Of a stretch of DNA of 64,000 bases, positions 60,126 to 64,000 are shown piece by piece. The stretch is from Algoriphagus chordae (GTDB taxonomy: Bacteria; Bacteroidota; Bacteroidia; Cytophagales; Cyclobacteriaceae). How positions within the stretch are numbered: position 1 is the first letter of the stretch; every line of letters begins with the position of its first letter. A program made the translations under genes and the position numbers. The stretch covers positions 124,001 to 188,000 of the forward strand of contig NZ_QKZT01000002.1 in NCBI RefSeq assembly GCF_003254055.1. The letters are read 5' to 3'. The notes below the pieces were generated by a model. The model worked only from the letters and a program-made list of their open reading frames with translations. It made no database searches and was not told the origin of the DNA.

Positions 60126-63100
60126 AGCTCTCTCAAAATACAAGCCTTTTCTTTTTAGGGTTTTGCCTGCTAATTTCCTGTCAGGAAAAAAAACAGCCTA
60201 GCCTCTTTGAAATGATTAAGCCTGAAGAGTCTGGAATCGACTTTGAAAACAAAATAGAATCCACTCCTGAGCTTAATATCCTAGAATACCTCTATTTCTA
60301 CAATGGAGCTGGCGTGGCAGCGGGTGACATCAATAACGATGGCTTGGCGGATTTGTACTTTGGGGGAAATCAGGTTTCGAACAAACTTTACCTCAATCGA
60401 GGAGATTTCAAGTTTGAAGATATTACTGAGAAAGCTGGAGTTACTGGAGAGAAAGGCTGGACCACTGGAGTCACAATGGTTGATGTGAATGGAGATGGAT
60501 TACTCGATATCTACGTCTCTCAGGTCGGAGGCTACAAAGGAATTCAGGGCAAAAATAAACTATACATCAATCAGGGTGATGAGACCTTTGTTGATGAAGC
60601 AGAGATCTATGGACTCGCTTTTGAAGGATTGAGTACTCAGGCAGCATTTTTTGATTTCGATCAAGATGGGGATTTGGACATGTACTTGCTCAATCATTCG
60701 GTAAAAAGCCCCGAAGTTTTTGCGCCAGCCAAAGCAAGAAATAATACTGACCCACAAGGTGACAAGCTATTTATGAATCTAGCATCTCAAGGTGAAAACA
60801 GGTTCGAAGATGTTACAGAGCAAGCTGGTATTTATAGCAGCATGCTTGGCTTTGGATTAGGCATAGGCATAAGTGACATCAATGGCGACGGCTGGGTGGA
60901 TATTTACGTTTCCAATGATTTCACAGAGAATGATTACCTCTATCTCAATCAGCAAAATGGCACTTTCAAGGAGTCTCTAGAAACGATGCTTAGCTCCAGC
61001 AGTAGGTATAGCATGGGAAATGATCTGGCTGATATTAATGGCGATGGATTCCCTGAAATCTTCACTACAGACATGCTGCCTGAAGACCCATCGATCTGGA
61101 TGAAGTCTGTGGGCGAAGACAAACCAGAAGTTTATCATATCAAAAAACAGTTTGGCTACGGGGATCAATATGTAAGAAATCATCTCCAACTCAATCAAGG
61201 CGATGGGGAATTCAGTGAAATCGCCTTATTCTCAAATGTTTTTGCCTCAGATTGGAGCTGGTCCCCATTGATTTTCGACATGGATAATGATGGGCTTCCT
61301 GATATCCACATCACCAACGGCATAGTCAAAAGACCAAATGACCTTGATTTTGTGCAGTATTTTGAAGAAGGCACAGGGAAATTATCTGAGAAAGAACTGG
61401 AAGCAAAGCAGATAGAAATGCTCCCTACCGTCAAACTTCCAAACTATACTTATCGCAATACTGGTAATTTGAATTTCCTCTATCAAAGCCAAGAATGGGG
61501 CTTGGATCAACCTTCCTATTCCAACGGCTCTACCTATGCCGACCTGGACAATGATGGAGACTTGGATCTGATCATCAATAATATCAATCAGCCAGCTTTC
61601 ATTTATCAAAATCATAGTGACTCTACCAATAATTTCCTCCGAATAGATCTAAGCGAAGATTCCAACAATGTATTTGCAATAGGGGCTAAGGTCAAGCTTT
61701 ATGCTGCTGAGATGTCCTGGTCACAGACCTTGAGTGCTACGAGGGGATTTTTATCAGGGCCTTCTACCACATTAGTTTTTGGCTTAGGGAAAACTGAAAA
61801 AATTGATTCCATTGAAGTGAATTGGCCTGAAAGCAAGACAGAAAGATTCTATGACTTTACCGCTAACGAACACTTAAATCTCAGGCGAGGAACTGGGTCA
61901 GAAACTCACCTAGCAACTATAGCAAAGTCTGATAATCATGAAACGTCTCCCAGCATACTTTGGAACCATCAAGAAAACGCAGTTCCAGAACATATCAAGC
62001 GAGAGTACCTGCTACCAAGAAGTTTCTCAGAAATGGGCCCGGCGCTAGCCGTAGCAGATGTGAACTCTGATGGTCTGGAGGATATATTTGTAGGTGGAGC
62101 TGTTGGCCAGGCTAGTAGCATCTTCTTACAAGGTTCAGACGGTTCTTTTATAGAAGCGGCCAATCCTATTTTCCAGCTACTTGCCCGAGCAGAAGATACC
62201 GCTGCAGCCTTTGCTGACTTCAATGGAGACGGAAACTTAGATCTCTATATCGGAAGCGGAGGTCAGGAATTCCTGTCAGGCACACTGTTTTTAAATGACA
62301 GACTGTTTTTTGGAGATGGAAAAGGAAGTTTTTCCTTTGATCCGAATGCCTTGCCTCAGCATGCAGAAAACACTTCAACTATTGCCGTCAATGACATAGA
62401 CAACGATGGCGATCTAGACATCTTTGTGGGCTCTTCGGTTGTTTTTGGAGACTATGGGGCCGCACCCAAAAGCAGCCTCCTTATAAATCTAGGTCAAGGA
62501 AAATTTCAAGATGTCACTAAGGAATGGTTTGGTGCGGAAATAAATCTAGGCATGATCAATTCAGCAGTCTGGGCGGATCTGACCGGCAATGGCCAAGCTG
62601 AATTAGTACTAAGTGGCGATTGGCAGGGTATCCGAGTTTTTGAGAATAAGACTGGAAAATCGCTCCAAGAGAAAGAACTACCGGGATTGGAATATTCTTC
62701 TGGCTGGATTCAAAGCCTCGTCATTGCTGATGTAAACGGCGATGGGAGACCAGATATTTTAACAGGAAATCTAGGACTCAACACTAAACTCAAAGCAAGT
62801 ATGGAAAAACCTCTTTGGTTATATCATTCAGATTTTGATGAAAACGGGCAGGCAGATCCACTGATCTTTCACTACATGGGAGAGCGTCTGGTTCCATTAG
62901 CCAGCAGAGATGAACTGATCAAACAGATTCCTGGAATCAAGAGAAAGCATAATTCCTATCAGAACTATTCTGAAATTACTGGTCCTACAGATTTATTTAC
63001 CGCAGAGTCTTTGGCCAATGCCTCCAAACAAGCCGCTTACGAATTTCGGTCTGGAGTATATTTTCAAGAAGAAGACGGAAGCTTTGCTTTTGAGCCATTT

Positions 63101-63391
63101 CCAGATCAGGCACAACTCTCTCCTATTTTCGCTATCCTCTGGGAAGAATCTCAAAAAACAGTCCTACTCGGAGGGAATTTCTCAGGATTCAGAGTTGATC
63201 TTGGGATCAATACAGCATCCGCTTTCACAGCCTATCGTTGGAAAGATGGAGCCTGGGAAACCAAAGCATTTCAAGATAGCATTCCCTCCAAAGCTGAAAT
63301 CAGACAGCTTAGCAAAATAACTGTAAACAAGAAGCCATTTAGCATAGGAGCAAGCAATTCGGGGCCTCTATACTGGATCAATCTTGATTAA
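60122..63391 (+). CDS. FG-GAP/VCBS repeat and ASPIC/UnbV domain lipoprotein, copy 2
   Basis: 1,089 residues, starting with GTG that overlaps the previous stop (GTGA). Lipoprotein signal with Cys20 (FLGFCLLISC). It has the same layout as copy 1: the opening PEESGIDFENKIESTPELNI is matched there by TESGIDFANTLPFNEEFNIF, about thirteen DxDxDG repeats follow, and the ASPIC/UnbV part is at about 505-590 (FAIGAKVKLYAAEMSWSQTL). It is thus a tandem paralogue, now clearly diverged. It ends 122 bases before the haloperoxidase-like gene. Confidence 0.9.
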   Translation: MKLSQNTSLFFLGFCLLISCQEKKQPSLFEMIKPEESGIDFENKIESTPELNILEYLYFYNGAGVAAGDINNDGLADLYFGGNQVSNKLYLNRGDFKFEDITEKAGVTGEKGWTTGVTMVDVNGDGLLDIYVSQVGGYKGIQGKNKLYINQGDETFVDEAEIYGLAFEGLSTQAAFFDFDQDGDLDMYLLNHSVKSPEVFAPAKARNNTDPQGDKLFMNLASQGENRFEDVTEQAGIYSSMLGFGLGIGISDINGDGWVDIYVSNDFTENDYLYLNQQNGTFKESLETMLSSSSRYSMGNDLADINGDGFPEIFTTDMLPEDPSIWMKSVGEDKPEVYHIKKQFGYGDQYVRNHLQLNQGDGEFSEIALFSNVFASDWSWSPLIFDMDNDGLPDIHITNGIVKRPNDLDFVQYFEEGTGKLSEKELEAKQIEMLPTVKLPNYTYRNTGNLNFLYQSQEWGLDQPSYSNGSTYADLDNDGDLDLIINNINQPAFIYQNHSDSTNNFLRIDLSEDSNNVFAIGAKVKLYAAEMSWSQTLSATRGFLSGPSTTLVFGLGKTEKIDSIEVNWPESKTERFYDFTANEHLNLRRGTGSETHLATIAKSDNHETSPSILWNHQENAVPEHIKREYLLPRSFSEMGPALAVADVNSDGLEDIFVGGAVGQASSIFLQGSDGSFIEAANPIFQLLARAEDTAAAFADFNGDGNLDLYIGSGGQEFLSGTLFLNDRLFFGDGKGSFSFDPNALPQHAENTSTIAVNDIDNDGDLDIFVGSSVVFGDYGAAPKSSLLINLGQGKFQDVTKEWFGAEINLGMINSAVWADLTGNGQAELVLSGDWQGIRVFENKTGKSLQEKELPGLEYSSGWIQSLVIADVNGDGRPDILTGNLGLNTKLKASMEKPLWLYHSDFDENGQADPLIFHYMGERLVPLASRDELIKQIPGIKRKHNSYQNYSEITGPTDLFTAESLANASKQAAYEFRSGVYFQEEDGSFAFEPFPDQAQLSPIFAILWEESQKTVLLGGNFSGFRVDLGINTASAFTAYRWKDGAWETKAFQDSIPSKAEIRQLSKITVNKKPFSIGASNSGPLYWINLD

Positions 63392-63396
63392 AATCA

Positions 63397-63427
63397 TTTG
63401 ATACTTGCTTTATTTCCAATAGCTTTG
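63397..63427 (+). promoter_or_regulatory. Consensus Bacteroidetes promoter for the haloperoxidase-like gene
   Basis: TTTG (63397-63400), 19 bases, TAGCTTTG (63420-63427): an exact consensus 86 bases before the ATG at 63514. It indicates that the last gene can be transcribed independently of the FG-GAP genes. Confidence 0.75.
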
Positions 63428-63513
63428 GGGTCCAAACAGAACAACTTGAAATCTGCTTCCTCGAAGTTACTCCCCGATTTCAGAAACAAACCTTTCATAC
63501 AAACTCAAAATAT

Positions 63514-64000
63514 ATGCGTATCGTCAAATTCATGCTATTTTCAGGATTACTCCTGATTGCAGTCTCTTGCGCAGAACCGGTCGATTATTCCCAAGCCATT
63601 ACAGATGGTCAATATATTAGTCAAGCTCAGGATAGAATCACAGAAGTAATCATTCACGACATATTCTCCCCGCCTGTGGCAGCGAGAATTTATACCTATG
63701 CCTCGCTTGCTGCTTATGAAGTAGCAGCATCAACAGATCCAAATTACGCTTCTTTGATGGGTCAATTAAATGGCTCAGAAGCAGTAACCTTTTCTCCTTC
63801 AGAGAAAGTTTATGCACCATTAGCCTCTTTGGCTGCCTATTATTATGTGGGTACAGGATTGATTTTCTCTGAAGAATTAATGAATGGGCATAGGGATGAA
63901 GCTTATGCGAAGTTGAAAGACAAAGGGATTCCTGATGATGTATTTGAAGCTTCGATAGCCTTCGGCAAAGAAGTGGGAGATGTCATCAAAGCTTACTCTT
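63514..64000 (+). CDS. Vanadium-dependent haloperoxidase/PAP2-like lipoprotein (3' truncated)
   Basis: The frame is open from the ATG at 63514 to the window end (162 complete codons). It begins with a lipoprotein signal (FMLFSGLLLIAVSC, Cys19). The visible part (ITEVIIHDIFSPPVAARIYT, YASLAAYEVAASTDPNY, LAAYYYVGTGLIFSEEL) matches the N-terminal helical region of Bacteroidetes proteins annotated as vanadium-dependent haloperoxidases. The catalytic residues lie beyond the window, so neither peroxidase nor phosphatase activity can be judged. Confidence 0.72.
   Translation, partial: MRIVKFMLFSGLLLIAVSCAEPVDYSQAITDGQYISQAQDRITEVIIHDIFSPPVAARIYTYASLAAYEVAASTDPNYASLMGQLNGSEAVTFSPSEKVYAPLASLAAYYYVGTGLIFSEELMNGHRDEAYAKLKDKGIPDDVFEASIAFGKEVGDVIKAYS

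Overview
The window is chromosomal DNA from a member of the Bacteroidetes (Bacteroidota), most likely the order Cytophagales; an Algoriphagus- or Cyclobacterium-like genome is my best inference. The evidence is a SusC/SusD pair, DUF5686, DUF3467, CbpM and DUF5009 proteins, absence of Shine-Dalgarno sequences in front of the ribosomal genes I checked, and several promoters that match the Bacteroidetes consensus TTTG-N19-21-TAnnTTTG exactly. No rRNA genes, insertion sequences, phage genes or CRISPR arrays are visible.

1-4502 (+): end of a CbpA-type DnaJ gene with its modulator cbpM, then a DinB protein, a membrane-anchored VOC protein, a methyltransferase fused to an HEAGH-containing domain, and a DUF5009 membrane acyltransferase-like protein. 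4513-8160 (-): a PNPOx-family flavoprotein behind an unusual structured leader, and the group divIC / small outer-membrane protein / cysE / cysM.

8183-29020 (-): the large ribosomal block. In transcription order it reads DUF3467; rpsL-rpsG-fusA-rpsJ with its own promoter and terminator; then, from a new promoter, rplC to rplQ (S10, spc and alpha operons with secY, map, infA, rpmJ and rpoA); then carA-eno. 29283-42579 (-): tRNA-Tyr, tRNA-Gly, tRNA-Thr and tuf from one promoter; tRNA-Trp, secE, nusG, rplK, rplA, rplJ, rplL, rpoB and rpoC from another. Together these two blocks hold most of the translation and transcription core.

42644-48382: an M1 aminopeptidase lipoprotein (-), then on + a stand-alone biotin carboxyl carrier protein, pyrH-frr with a strong terminator, and a GH16 lipoprotein. 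48405-51053 (-): a DUF5686 outer-membrane protein.

51551-64000 (+): the accessory region and the most interesting part. A susC-susD pair with its own terminator is followed by a translationally coupled set of three surface lipoproteins (an orphan of 195 residues and two paralogous FG-GAP/VCBS plus ASPIC/UnbV proteins of about 1,100 residues), and then by the start of a vanadium-haloperoxidase/PAP2-like lipoprotein under its own consensus promoter, cut by the window end. The role of this assembly is not evident from sequence.
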